64,000 nucleotides of DNA from Rhizoctonia solani (taxonomy: Eukaryota; Basidiomycota; Agaricomycetes; Cantharellales; Ceratobasidiaceae): NCBI RefSeq assembly GCF_016906535.1, contig NC_057377.1:372001-436000 (forward strand), given 5' to 3'. Every line of letters starts with the position of its first letter. The first letter of the stretch is position 1. This document shows positions 1 through 14,412 of the stretch, piece after piece. A program made the translations under genes and the position numbers. Below the pieces are notes generated by a model. That model saw only the letters and a list, made by a program, of their open reading frames with translations. It had not been told where the DNA came from and did no database searches.

Positions 1-2046
1 CCTTCTCGACTCGGACCAATCGGAAACCTTGTCGGCTTCTTGATGCCCGAGTGTGGCTATGAACTTATGAGCCGTGGTAGCCACACCATTACCTCGACTC
101 CGCAGCACACCCAGCCTAATTTTACATTGATACTAATTTAACTATGAGGGCTCTACAAATGTGTGTCTAAGTGGGATGACGTTGGCGGTCATACTTTGTT
201 CGTCATCATTGGACCGATGAATAAGACGAGAGACGTATGTCCGACTCGCTTAGTAGCACGGTTGCACGTGGTGACTGTATGCATGGGTACCTCGATGTCA
301 TACCACTACTACAGGAACACCCATTACCTCTCCAGAATCCTGCCCGACCCCAGAAGAAAAACTCCGACTCTCAACACCAAGCGCCATTTTAACCATTTCG
401 AGCACACTTATACTAGACTCCTGTACACCCCCCTCGACACCCAGTCAAGAACGCACACACGCACAATTCCACTAGGACGTTGAGCCATATACATTTGATC
501 GACGAGCACCGGATCACACACCCAATACTCATCGGCACATCTCACGCATTCGCCAACCGAGCCGAGCCGTCAGTCGAGGTTTCTCGAGAACATCGGGGAA
601 CCTAGATGCCCCCCCGGTCCTTTTTCGTCATACTTTTTTTTTTCTTAATTTACGTTTTGACAGGTGTGCGTGTGGCGCGATCGAGGGGTATGTGCTATAC
701 GCCCATTAACGCTGAGGGGAACGATGAGATGGGGTTCCGGCCATGGTCGTGCGTGACTGCAGTCGGCGGAGGGGGGTGATATGCCGTGATGCAAGGCCTG
801 GGTAAAAAGGATATCGTGACGTACAGACTGAAAATAAGTAAAATAAAAAAAGGTCGGGCCGGTGCGGTTGGGTGAGGAAATCGTGCTATATTAACTGCGA
901 GTCACGTCATGGATAGTCGAGGGGAGGGGATGGAATGTTGTCCCAGCGGGAGTTGAGCATCCTATCAATTATACATACGCTACGCGCATGAGGTTCTGGA
1001 CCTGTTCAGTGCACCCTTGCAATCGTATTCCGCCAAAGATCGCATGGAAGGGCGCTCGCCACTCGAAAGAACGCACAAATCATTAATCAGATATGTATGT
1101 ACATCAACTCCCTCCCCAAGATAAATCAGATGATAGAAGACAGAAGACATATGGGACATATGTAGCAACTGCACGAAGAGGACGGACACATGCCACACGT
1201 GGATATAAATATGCTTCTAGATCTGGCTGGGGAGAGACCCGGCGGCATCTTTGTCTGTGTATTGTGGCACAGCCTGGACCCCCCGCAATTTCAAGTGACA
1301 CATCCTTGAGTCACGAGCCAGTCACCCGAGTTTGACGATACGAAACCTTAATGGAGACGAGGGGTCGATGCATCCAACGCAAGAAGACGCTACGTGTCTA
1401 TGAAAGAACCACGCACAGCGTCGATCTCTGAGTTCACCATGGTTGATCCTGATCTAAACCCGCTCAAATCCGCGTCGAGAATATAAAGAATTGAAAAAAA
1501 AAGATATTACAATTTCGAGCATAACCAATTCTACATACATACAAACACACGACCGAAAAAGAGAAAAAAAAAAAAACGATAACATAACATAAGGAGGAGG
1601 AGCCAGAGGAGTGGACGGCCTCGGTTCGGTGGCGTTTGGCCGAATTGCGCAGGAGCGCGGATAGTGCGTTGGCCGTCTCGGCTTGTGTGGCCGGCGTAGT
1701 GAGGCACGAGGGTCACAAGGACGCAACCAATCTATCCCCCTCTCGCAACAATCCTAGTTGATGGGCTGGTGTGCGTGCGTGACGAAGGTGATGGGGGTCC
1801 GGTGAGCCGAGAATAGATCCATCACTAGTCGGCACCGTTGGACCAAAATTAACCCAGACGACCGGGAATAGAAAAACGATCCGAGTGTGTTGCAATGCGA
1901 TAACAATACAGATGAGAGAGAGCAGCAAGTCGTAGTTGCGGGTTGTGATTCGAGACGAATATCTTGTGATGTACGGCGGGGGAAGGTATGAGGTGGGTGT
2001 GAGGTACGAGGTACGAGGTGGGCGTGCGAGTAAACGAGGCGAGGTG
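1..2046. other. no supported gene; low-complexity intergenic
   Basis: I see no gene I can defend here. Open frames on both strands are short, disagree with each other and lack recognisable motifs. The first 150 bases stay open on the plus strand (frame 1, ending at a TAA near 142) and could be the tail of a gene outside the window, but the peptide has no family signature. Homopolymer runs near 636-653 and 1560-1577 and several GA-rich tracts are typical of fungal intergenic DNA. Confidence 0.4.
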
Positions 2047-2416
2047 TTATCGCTCGTAGCGTGGTGGACCATCGTTATGGTCGGCTGAATAAGACGAAGT
2101 GGAATGGGCCACGTCCAGCGGTGGCGACATGCGCACATGGGCGGGAATAGGCACCGCCAAATCAGGTTTTATCATCTCTGCGGCGGTGTTAGCTCCATGT
2201 TCGTATCGACACAACTCGGACGTACTCGGACGCGGCTCTGGAGACTCGAGCGCAGACTCTTCATCCCCATCGTCCTTTTCTCCCCGAGTCGCAACCCAGA
2301 CTACCATCCAGTCAGAAAATAATAAATAAAATAATAACAATAATCCACTCACTGCACCCAAAGAGAAACAAGACGCCCACAAGCACGAGCGGAACAATGA
2401 CCGAGGCATACTTCAT
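2047..2416 (-). CDS. small single-pass membrane protein, unknown
   Basis: Two-exon model: complement(join(2047..2300,2353..2416)), 105 residues. The start ATG (2416) is preceded in frame by a TGA. The first exon plus the beginning of the second encode a hydrophobic stretch of about 20 residues right after MKYAS, then a charged segment (RGEKDDGDEES) and a Pro/Ser-rich tail ending PPRYER. This looks like an N-terminal membrane anchor with a disordered cytoplasmic tail. The 52-bp intron has a GTGAGT donor and a TAG acceptor. Reading straight through the intron from an ATG at 2409 also gives a hydrophobic N-terminus, so the exact start is not settled. I do not recognise a family, and it could also be the last exons of a longer gene. 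Confidence 0.4.
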
Positions 2417-2649
2417 TTCCCGAATCGTGCCTCATACAGGCCAAGACGCGGTCGGGGGCATAGCGAACAAATCAATCCGGGACAGGGAACACCGCTCCTT
2501 TTCTGCATCCAGGGAGGGCGGGTTATAAATAGATTCTCTCGCTGCCATGGACCCCAAATATCCTCACTTGTCACACTTTCCATGTCACGATTCGCCAATA
2601 ATTAATAAGCGCCGACTCGAATAATGTAGCTAGGTGTTTTACAATGCGG

Positions 2650-2800
2650 GTGGTTGGGATGGGATGGGATGGGAATAGAACGAATGTGTGGGTAATGCGA
2701 GCGTGCGATGCATCCGACGAAACAAATCAACGAGACAAAAACAGAAACAAAAAAACAAAACAAAACACAAAAACCAAAACCAAAACACAAAAACAACGCG
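2650..2800. repeat. GGGAT short tandem repeat and A/C-rich tract
   Basis: Three to four GGGAT units at about 2656-2674 are followed, after 50 bases, by an almost pure A/C tract (about 2735-2795) made of AAAAC and AAAAAC variants. This is simple-sequence DNA between two genes. Open frames over it are composition artefacts. Confidence 0.7.
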
Positions 2801-3069
2801 ATGCCGGCTCTAGCCTGAAAATAGAAATAGCTGCGAGAGCGGGATAGCCTATAATATCCCTCTCCACAAGCTCAGAATATCTCCTGATGATGAAATAAAG
2901 AGACAACTTGCTGCACTCGCAGCACAAACCCAAGTCACACGGCCTTGTCCTGCCGGCAATCAAAAAAAAAAGAGTCGGAAAGAAAGAGATAAAGAAAGAA
3001 GATAAAGAAAATGCCATCGTCCAGACCCAGCCTGGAAACACTGCCCCAAACTCTGATGGTCACGACCAA

Positions 3070-6000
3070 CTATAACAGTGCCTTGCCGCTCTTGCCCTCT
3101 GCAACCAACCGCCCCCACTCGGCTCGCCACGAGTCCATTTCTTCCCGCAGCTTGACGTCCGTCAACAGCCGGTCCATCCACTTGAACAGCGCGTTTTCGT
3201 CCTCGAATACAAACGTCGACGATAACAGCGAGAGGATCGTTTCGAAATTGGCCTGCGGGGCTGAGATGTGATCTACACGCACGAATAATGTCACGCAATT
3301 GAATTCATAGTCAGCCCTCTGAGCTATTCATAGGATATGCGATCAGGGGGGGATCTTACCTTTAAGCACCCACAGGATCGCCACGGCCGCAATCACCAGC
3401 GCGTCTCGCCCCTCGAGCAAGAACACGTCCCACAGCCGGAGCTGCGTCTGGTACGGCACCGTGTTTGCGAATAGCGTGATGTACCATTTTGTCACGAACG
3501 AGGTGGACGAGATCATGTGTGTGGACTGCCGGAAGCAAAAAGGTCGTTGCCGCGCGTATCGCACATACACGCGCGGGTTGTCGGTAGTTCCAATGTCGAT
3601 ATGTGTGTGCAAACGATAGCGATAGAAAGAGTTAAAGTTTTAAACACAAGGTTTATCAGTCGAGCCCAAGGAACCGAGTGGAAATAGACATCCAAGCGTC
3701 CAGAACGGAAAGTTATGCGTACGTGTCGAGGTCCAACGCCAAGTGTCGGAACCAACGACACAAGATGCCAAATAGACGATGAAAAGTGTGCGAGTGTGAA
3801 CCATGTCGAGCATATTAGGAATAAAGATTTGTTGTGTGCACGTCGACGAGTCGAGATGAGCGCCCAGTCACGAGGAATACGGCGGAACGAGTCGGAATAA
3901 ACCGTCAGCTCCAAGTCACCATGACCGCGAACAAAGAAACCGAGAACTGCCGCTATCGCGCCATTTCATATTCATCCCATCCAGGCAAGCCTCCCCCAAT
4001 TCCCAAATTTCCAAACGCACAGCCCACAACTTGACAGAATATAAAAACTCACCAAAGCCTGATAGACACCCGGCATAATCCTCTCGATTAGCCGCTCCTG
4101 GACATATATACTCTCAAGCAACCCAGGAAACCCAGGCTGGAAAATAGTATGCATTTCGTATTCGTCGTGAAGACGGACGAGGATGGCGTATGTGCGCTGG
4201 CAAAAAAGTGCAATATGTTAGTTTCTTTTTTTAAATTTTGAGTGATTAAGCTTGGCTCGGCGCCATGGGGAATTAGGTATGTTTCCCTTGGAGTAGATAG
4301 AACCAGACGAGTTGGAGTCGGCAACGTCATTGAAGAACTCGAGTGTGACCAGCGACGGGACACCACGCTTAATCGACGTGACGATACGCATAACCGAACC
4401 GAACGGGGCTCGGCCGAGGGGCGATAGTGGTATCTCGTCTGACGAGACTATAACTTATGTCCTCGTCCAGCGAGACACAGCGTCCCACTTTGACCATATG
4501 CATCAAGGAACGAGGAACGAGAGTAGTGGGCAGATAAGGAAATTGTGGGAAGGCGAGGAGTGGCTGGATAGACCATCACCGAGACACCGAGGATCGGTTA
4601 AAAACGACCGAGTATGTGAGGAAGTGTACGTAAAAAGTATACCACCGCAAGTGGACATGGTACTACCCCAAGGACAAAGGGGTATGAATGCCCAAAGTAG
4701 AAATAATCAACTACCATAAGCGGGATCCTCTCATCCCCCACACCAAAAGAACATCACCGAAGAAATCCCAACAATCCAAATTATTGAAATCACTTTATGG
4801 ACTCACCTCGGGTTCAAAATAATTTAACAAAGTAGCAGCTATAGGGCCCATTCCCTGTACATATCCACACGACGGACAGAGCTGTGAAAACGCATGGAGA
4901 ACATAAAACAACGATCGTTGTCTGAGCAAACGTCAGTACGAAAAAGTGTGAGAAAAAAACGCAGGAGGCATACCCCTGGCCATAGCGCGTATGAAACAAA
5001 ACATGGCCGCTGATTGTTCTCGGGACGTCGAGATCAATCTGGACATCATGTTCGCTCGGTGCGTCGAGTAAATCCTACGGCACCATGAGCGCCTCGAGTC
5101 GAGCCAGTGGACGAACAGCACGGGAAACTCACCCGATAGTTCACCCTAAGCTCATTGACGCTCAGCCGCTTGCCCTCCCTCCGCCTCGTTTGTTTTTCTT
5201 CAACGAGCGTTCCCCAGGCGGCACTCCTCCATCGGTCAGGGACGCCTTTAAAGACCCGCTCGGTGCGCTTTTTCATTTTCTGGGGGTTCCATTTCCAGCC
5301 GTCTCCTCCTGCCCCACCTGAAGCAGCAGGGAGAAGCATGCGCTCCCATTTCCCGATGCGGATGTTTTCGCGAGGCGATACGGTTGGGGAGGGAACGTGT
5401 GAGATGGGAGGAAGGGTGGGCATGGTTGTGGGGAGGGGTATAGGGACAGGCTTGTGCGGGGAGGCAAAAGTCCGGAGCGGAAGAGCGGGCAAGAGGGCGA
5501 GACGGCCTTCGTGTTTGGGGCTGGGAGTGACAAAGAAACCGTACCTACAAAAAATTTAATAAAAATAATGATGACAATGGAATGAGGCTAACCGGTCTGT
5601 GCTCCTGAGTCTGGCTTCTTCGTCTGCGCCGACGTCAGCACCCTTGCCCCCTGCACCCTTGGTAGCCTCGAGCACGGCAGCACTAGCAGCCGAGACGACC
5701 CGTGTGCGTGTGCGCTCTACGCCTTCCATCCATCCGTCGCCCGGGACACCCTCGGCCTCGAGTTTTGCATAGGTGGCACGGATGCGAAAGGCATCTGCAT
5801 CCTCGTTCGAGTGTCTGCTGGTGTACTCGGTGTGCGTCGTGGGTGTCGTATGACTCGTCTGGGTCAATATAGTGCGTGTAGAGTGTTTGCTCGACGTCCG
5901 TCTCTCTCGGTCGGCCGGAGTGAGCAGCTCCGAGTCTGGGCTCGCACCGGGGGAGGGGATCTGGGAAGGATAGGGCTGGGTGTTCATATTGATGGCCAGA

Positions 6001-6404
6001 CGGGGACTGGGTGTTCGTGCCGGTTGAGACGGTTTAAGCGCCTGCTCTGATTGTTGTTGCTGCAACGAAGACTGCCGAGTTGGGTATGGACTCGTGCGTG
6101 GACCCGAGGGACCAGGATCGGCCGCACTCGATCGCACCGATACACTCGGTCGCCCACTCTCGACAGGGCCATAGGATCTCCTGTTCCTCGAGCGATCGCT
6201 CACTACAGATATGGGCCTCGACGATGCTTCAGAGCGGTATTTGGGATCCAATACAGGTACAGGGGGAGCTTGCTTGGTGTTCAACGGTGCGGGATCCTCG
6301 TACATCGAAAAGATAGTGGCCGCAGTGTCTTCGCTCGAGCTGCGAGCACTGCCAGTCTCATACGATGAAGGGGGCATTCTTCCACGATGCGCACGAGCAG
6401 CCAT
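3070..6404 (-). CDS. TBC-domain Rab GTPase-activating protein (Msb3/Gyp-like)
   Basis: Seven-exon model: complement(join(3070..3272,3360..3525,4053..4196,4807..4921,4974..5074,5133..5544,5593..6404)), 650 residues, all junctions in phase. The first ~270 residues are Ser/Pro/Thr-rich and disordered. A conserved block (DRYGFF) follows, then the TBC domain from about residue 330 to 630. The opening motif is KGVPDRWR. The arginine finger lies in IDLDVPRT (Arg 427) and the glutamine finger in GYVQGM (Gln 464), so both catalytic residues are present. Later blocks (LVRLHDEYEMH, MISSTSF, WYITLFANTVPYQTQLRLWD) match the Msb3/Msb4/Gyp branch. It should stimulate GTP hydrolysis by a Rab protein in secretory or endocytic traffic. 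The start is the first ATG of the long first exon; a further 5' exon cannot be excluded. Confidence 0.92.
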
Positions 6405-9400
6405 CTATCGAGGCAAAAACAGAATGAGGCGAGGGTATATGACCCGGAACGAGGCTGCGCTGGCATCCGTTCATCAGCTTCCTATGCAGTTCCAGGCGCT
6501 TACCACACACTTACTCTGATGATCTCTCTTCCGCTTCCGGTCTATCGGTCCTCTGTCTCGCAAGATGTGCGCACGCAGCAAGGCGGGGAGGGGAGGGGAG
6601 AAAGGTGGTGGTAGTCGGTTCAGTCCGTGGTGGTCTGTCTGTCCCTTGGTCCGTTGCTCCTTACCCAATCTTCACTCATTTCCAATTCATGGCACACCGT
6701 CTTCTTCCCCCTCCCCCATCCACTTATCGATCGATAGAGATTGACGCTCTACGTCTGTCTTTATTCTATTGTTATTATCTGCCTGTACTGTACAATTTAT
6801 TTCTTGGGAAAGGTAGATTGCGGCCTGGGTGGCTGCCCAAAGTCGGCCACAGCACGTGCCTGCTTCAACATCAACATTTCCCCGCATTCCCGCATGAAAC
6901 GATAGACACGTCTGTTTCCAAATGAAACCAGGGGGGGAACGGCCGTCGGTTGATGTTCGGTCTCAAGCGCCGCAGTCGGCACTAGCGCACAGACGCGCAT
7001 GATCCCAAGCGCATGCGCATACGTACTGCCCAAGCCGTGATATTCCCGATATAGAAACCAAGACCACGCCCCCCGCCCAGCACCGTGCGGTAATACCGGG
7101 GGCGAGGGGGGAACTATGACGTTGGATCGACGCTGTCTAGACTGGATAAATTATATATGCACTCCACTACTTGTGTTCATGATGATGATCGTTCTCGGAC
7201 GTCAGTTTGCTGACAGACGATTCGGCGCTAGTCTTTCCAATTCATTGTCAAATGTTGATTCTGGACCATGTATAAATCGCTCAATTCCAAGACTTGATGA
7301 CATTCGACTTGGGAAATCATGCACAAGAACGATTGATCCTGTCCTGGGGGCCTCTCCATAAACCTTGTGTGTATTTTGAATCGTGAGCGGGCTAGAGCAC
7401 GTCGCTACAAGGTATCATTCCCCGGCCTTAATTCGGGCGCATTCAAGGTGAGGAACGTGCCTTCAGCAGTCGCGGGGAATAAAAAAAAAAGAAAAAGTCA
7501 AATAGTCAAGGTTTCGTGGTTACGCAGACTTAAAATAGCTGCGCCCGAGCCCGAGACGTCACCAACCATGGTCCGTAGCAAACAACGCCACTACCTTGCC
7601 CAATTATATGCACTCGAACAAAAGTCACAACGTCACGCTGCGACCACCAGGAACATGATCGAGCTTTTTTTGTCCCCTGGCGTAGAGGTGCGGCTTCTCC
7701 GTCCCTGGGCCGATGGTTACGCACATGAGTCTGCAGTGATATCTCTGGCGGCCTTTCATATCCCCATTTCAGCAAGCGACTTGCCCTTTTCAGGGACAAA
7801 ACCTTGTCCCACAAAACGCTTACCAATCTCAACCTCGGTCTTTGGCAACCGAGACTTTCCCCTCCTCTCCTGTTCCTTGCCCTGTTATTCATATCTCGAC
7901 ACCCCAGTAAATTCATATTTTTCTTCATTCATTACAGCATCGAGTTGACACATAAACTATGTAAACCTTTGAAACTGGACGATTCAACACCCATCGGGAC
8001 AAAACCCAACATACGCACACCCGCTCCCGTCCTGGGGAGTCCTGATCAACTGGATCCCCGCGTTCTGAAAAACGGTTTGGATGTCGTTTCCGCAGATTTT
8101 AAGACGTCCATTCCCGCCCAGGACTTCAATTGTCCCTGTGCATGTACATGTGGCTAGGGCTTTCGAGTTGAAAAGGTGTTAGTAATGTGGCTACATGTTT
8201 GGAGAGGTGTGTATGCCATACCGAGGTGTGGGACGATAAAGATGAAGAGTAGGGGAAAGTTCATTTGCGTTGAGTGGGGTAGAGTATGATGTGTTGTTCA
8301 TGGGTTACTTGGGGCGTTTATGTACCCGTGCTTGATATGAATGTTCCTGGGTATACACATAAAAGTCCCAGCCATGCGCGCCCATGTTAGATATCACACT
8401 ATTAGAAGAAGGGCTGTAATCTCTTCGGGATGTTATCATACATATGCAATACCACTCACCCTGAGCACTATCAATGCACATGTATGCGCATTACATGACA
8501 GAGTTGTGGGTTTCCGGGACCGAATACGAGTCCGTGGAACACTTGCTACTAGAGCGTTGGTCTATGCACGGTTTGCGACTACAATTGCAATTAACCACCA
8601 AATTGACTTGGGTCGCTCTAGACAGAAACGATGGGTTAAATACAATCATCTTGCTCACGACTTAGAGATGCTGAGATGAAGGCATGGATGTATATTGTTA
8701 AGAGATTTGGTACGATTAGAACTAATCTCAATCATCATTAAAACTGTTATTCAATCCTTTAATTCATCGATACGCCCGCCCTTGCGGGCTCAAGCTTCCT
8801 GGTTATGTCGTATTTTTCTGAGAAATTTGCCCTATGGATTCACCAGGCGTATCGCTTTGCCTTGATAAAATTTGGGATTGAATTTATTGCAACTTGTGCA
8901 AATGTAAGAACAATATATTTGCTACAAATGATACCCTAGCGAACATAACATTGCGACCACTTCTCTCCAATTGCTAGATTGGAATCGGACGGGCTGGTCC
9001 CAAACGCAACATCTTCTACAGTGAGCAGTAGATAGGGTGGACGGAGGAGCACGAGTTCACGGTGAAGAGCTGGGGGTAGCCAGAACAACAATCGCCAACT
9101 GCTTGATCCTACTAACGATGCATTTACTTCCTCCATTTTTCTTCGCAGCCCTGCCAATTTTCTTTCCAGCCTGCCTTTTTCTTCCAGAGGTACTGCCGGT
9201 TCTCTGTGCGGATTTAATTGGTAGAACTATTTGATTGCAACATATTGTTATGTGCTACCGCACGCTAGCCTGGATTATTTGAGTTATTTTTGAATAAACC
9301 CAATCGTGGCATCCAGCACTGGCAAGGGTGCAATCGCCCCATTTCATCTCTTGGATGGGCCCAATCAGGCTGGATTGACGTATTGTCCCAACGTGGTTTC

Positions 9401-10037
9401 ATATCAACCGAGTCGAGCAGGATGATGTTTGCTCAAATTCTTAAGAATTTGATCGAAAATGATCTAGTAAGACAAAGTCGACAGACTAAAAAGGGGGAGT
9501 ATGATATTCAGAGTTGGTTGAATTCTCGGCGAACAAGGAGCCGGATATGGTAGGGTAGGCTGAGATGTGTAAATTGCGGGCGCTGACGGTCGGTATCTGA
9601 ATTTAGAGCATCTGGGTGAAGCTAGTTGCCCAGGCTATCCGGCATTCTAGTAAGCGAGAGGTGAGGTTCAGACCCTATGAATGCATTAGGCAAAGGTATG
9701 AACGCAGGAAGTTTACACACTACGATTGCGATAACCGGAATTGTAATCAAAGGTAACGTGTAGCTCCAATGGACTAGCACAGCAAGGATGCACGGTAGCA
9801 CCCAAGTCTAACGCCACTCCGGGACCATCACTGGTCAGTTTCACCTTGCGTAGAACCAAAAGCATCCGGAATATCCATGTGCATCAGTTCTAGGCATTCA
9901 CGTCAGACCACGTTGGGGTATACATCGAAAGTCCCACAGCATAAATCAAATCATCACACGATGGATTTTGGCTCAAAATGATAGGATAGAGGTAGTACAC
10001 AGAAAGCAACACCCGAAACAAACCGTGTAGACAACCA
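6405..10037. other. long gene-poor stretch
   Basis: Nothing here is firmly supported as a gene. The longest open frame (7367-7948, plus, 193 codons) has no domain, no good codon pattern and an equally open frame opposite. A plus frame at 9290-9553 is also unremarkable. On the minus strand near 9130-9220 there is a short Lys/Arg-rich reading (GRKRQAGKKIGRAAKK) that could belong to a small basic nuclear protein, but no complete exon model could be built. A perfect short hairpin (GCCCGCCCTTGCGGGC) lies near 8775. Confidence 0.35.
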
Positions 10038-11538
<1,501 letters not shown>

Positions 11539-12724
11539 ATGCCCTCGCACCGTACATCTACGTTGTTTAAGTACTCAACGACCTCCTACATGGCCACTAT
11601 CTCCTTCTCCATTAGGTGCGCTTCCTCCGACTACCTAGCGTTTAAACGGATGATGACATATTTGCCCAGCTCGAGACAAAACATGCCGCATAGGCCGAAA
11701 CTTCCTAACCAAGCCACTCTTGCACTAAAGAACATTGCGATCCTCCTTCAAACTCTCCCCGAAAGACTTACTACATTGAGATTAACATCGGAGAGCACTA
11801 GTAGGAAGCTATCGTGCTCGTACGAACAGCGACATCGGCAGATCTTTCCACCAGGGTTCGATAGCATTTCATCCAAGAGTTCCACTCAGCAGTCGCCATA
11901 CACATTCACCTCTGATCAACTGTATGATATGCTCACGAACAACTACCACCCCGACCAGCATATCGAGCATATCATTGTCAGATCTGCTTCATACTGCAAA
12001 CAAACCACTGGGCCGAAACATGAGTTTATTGTTCTCGAGGTCGAGGACCTGAAGTCACCCGGGCTTAGGAACTTCATTGCCCTCGACCGCAACAACGGCG
12101 ATGGCCCTAACACTTCGTTCTTTGGGAGTACACAGAGCTCTCAATCGTTCGCGGCAAAGGACGAGTTTAGGGTTTCATACGACGGAAAGAGAGACAAGCT
12201 CCTTGAGCAGTGCGGCCTCCACGAACACGATCCCGTCGAGTCCATCGTATTTGATCCCGGAGCGCCTCTCTTGTTATACCAATTGGCTGCATTAACACGA
12301 GCAGTATCTCATCAACGCGACAAGTACCACGTTATCACCGCCAACTGCTATTGGTTTGCCGGGCTCATCTGGGACTGTATGACGCGGATGCGCCCATCGG
12401 CCTACCACAAGGAGCTCAAGGGGAACATCCGAGGAAAGTTTCTTGGGTGGCTTCAAAACAACACCAATATTGCTGAACTCGAGGTGGCTTATCAATATGT
12501 CCTCAAGGAGTTAATTGATACCGATAACAGAATCTCAGCTCAGAAGCAGGTTGGTGCAACGATAATCATGTTAACTGCTGATATGTGTACTGATGATAAA
12601 TACAACATAGAAATGGGCGTATACCTATGATGCGCAGCTAAAAGGTGACATTGAAGGATACACAAAACGGATCCAAGAACTCGAGGCGCTACTAAAGGTT
12701 AACTCTAGCCCCGATTGGCACTAG
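11539..12724 (+). CDS. NCYWFA-family protein, copy 1 (unknown, papain-like fold suspected)
   Basis: Model join(11539..12549,12611..12724), 374 residues. The 61-bp intron (GTTGGT...TAG) restores a coiled-coil tail (WAYTYDAQLK..., GYTKRIQELEALLK) that the unspliced frame loses. The core is shared with two other genes in this window (20 kb and 54 kb). Common features are FPPGFDS near the start, KHEFIVLEVED with a conserved His, an LDR block, EFRVSYDG...LLEQCGL, and YHVITANCYWFAGLIWD with a conserved Asn-Cys. A His early and an Asn-Cys late, each next to hydrophobic segments, is the order seen in permuted NlpC/P60 or LRAT-like enzymes. That fold assignment is my inference. No signal peptide or clear membrane segment is seen. 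The first ~95 residues are poorly conserved and the true start may be downstream. Confidence 0.75.
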
Positions 12725-13329
12725 GTTCAAATTCTCCCCACTATAAATTGCAGTGAATATGTGTGCTTTCATACTATGACTCTTATAAGCTCCTATGGTA
12801 TTCGGTCTTCAGGCCATGTCTCTCTGTTGCATATGACGCTGTTTTACTTTCCCTTCGCGTTTGCATGCCCCGGAGGTATTTGTTCCCGCTGGCGATCAAG
12901 TTAGATTTAGAAATCAAATACGATTTTGCTCATCCCGTAAGTTGAAAAGAGTAGTCGTTCGAATGATTTAATGCACAGCACGCGTGTATGTCCTGCACGT
13001 GTACACGTTGCTTCCGCACGGCCCAATCTCACCTTCAGACACCAGATCTTTATCACAACGAGGCTGGTGCGCTTTGCTGGCACACCATGCAGCTGCTAAC
13101 GTTTACGTATTCTGTAAACGTGTTTTTATAGAGCGCCTCAGGCTATGCCTGAAAAGAAAAATGCAATTATTTCCTGTGCTACCTTTCTCCGGCCAGCCAT
13201 TTTCCCGTTTGGGGGTTTACAAAGGGACAACGTGGGGGGACGATTAAATATCTTAGCAATCAGCGAACATCAAGTCATCCACTCACTCAACCTCTTATTC
13301 CTCTATAGCTAACAAATCCGTCTCGGACA
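12725..13329. other. intergenic, no supported gene
   Basis: No coding signal stands out. Short plus-strand frames (12763-12945, 12984-13247) lack motifs and are probably chance. Confidence 0.4.
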
Positions 13330-14412
13330 ATGATCGCCCCGGCAGAAATAAAGGAGTTTCTAGTTCGTCCCATACGCCGGGCGACTGCACCGCCAGCAGC
13401 AAGCAGCCCTTCTGAGCCTGTAGGTTCTCCTTCTATAAGTCCAACAAGGTCTCCTGTTCGGGCTCGAAGCTCAACCTTACCTCCTGCTTCCCCTCCTGTC
13501 AAGCGACATTCGCTCAAGCGATTCCGAAAGTTTTATATAAGATCTCTATCCAAAACTAATTCCTACCAAGACCAAACCATCTCATCCGCAACTTATTATC
13601 GCTCCAATGATATGGAGTTGATCCGTCTGGAAACACCCCGAACACCAAGGGGTATCGACATGACCGATACGCTGCTATTAGGGTCCCCTTTACCCAACAA
13701 AGGACCCGGAATGCCCCGGCTGATCAGGAATATCTCACAAAGCAATACCATGAAGTCTATAGGATTTATGATTCCCATCGCACCAAATTTAGGATATTTT
13801 AGCCGCACGACCCGTGAAGATGCGGATAGGCACATGCATAATCAGGGTTGGAAACCCTCCGACAACGCGGAAGTTATCACATACGAGACACCTCTGCCAT
13901 TTGACAACTTGGTGGTACTCGCTAGTAGGATATCGGCTCGCCGTTCGCGTCGTTCGTTGAACTCTCCACCAAAGACTTGGTTTATACAAGCAATGTGGGA
14001 AGGGTTGAAGCGCATTAGAGATATGCGTGACAATACCACAACTGCGGATCAGAGGGTTCCTCATGAAGGTGAAGGTGGTATCCCGAAAATGGTCGACGGG
14101 GTCATGAATACTTTTGGAGATAGCCTTTTGCATTTCCACTACAAAGTTATGAAGATTCAGCAGGTGGGTTCATGAGACACTTTATTATTTAATTTGATTG
14201 CCTAAAGCACCGCATTTTAGAAATCTCCTCATGGTATAACTACGGTTGAAGAACGGAAGAATATAGTCCAACAAGAGATATCTGAGAGAAACGAAGAGAT
14301 TACGAGGACCCAGGCCAGCTGGCATATGGCAGAACAAGAAAGGGAAAAACTAAGGAGAAGAGAAAGTGATCTTCGAAGACAATTGAGGTTAAACGATCCA
14401 GTCGCATGCTAG
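13330..14412 (+). CDS. Pro/Ser-rich protein with C-terminal coiled coil, unknown
   Basis: Model join(13330..14163,14221..14412), 341 residues, with a 57-bp intron (GTGGGT...TAG). The N-terminal ~80 residues are disordered and rich in Pro, Ser and Arg (SPTRSPVRARSS). A basic stretch follows (HSLKRFRKFYIRSL), then a central region without a known domain. The second exon is almost entirely charged heptad-like sequence (EERKNIVQQEISERNEEI, EQEREKLRRRESDLRRQLR), a good coiled coil. The central part contains a segment (MWEGLKRIRDM) that may be a helical core. It lies 0.6 kb downstream of NCYWFA copy 1 on the same strand, and that copy also ends in a coiled coil, so pairing is possible but unproven. 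I do not recognise the family. Confidence 0.7.

Noticed and set aside
163..483. Plus-strand open frame of 106 codons
   Set aside because: No motif, no codon pattern, His/Thr-rich by chance in low-complexity DNA.
7367..7948. Plus-strand open frame of 193 codons
   Set aside because: The opposite strand is equally open, the protein has no domain, and no splice-linked exons extend it.
9660..9700. tRNA B-box-like GGTTCAGACCC
   Set aside because: No cloverleaf could be formed with upstream sequence and no A box lies at the right distance. Other B-box-like sites (near 19290 and 21070) failed the same way.
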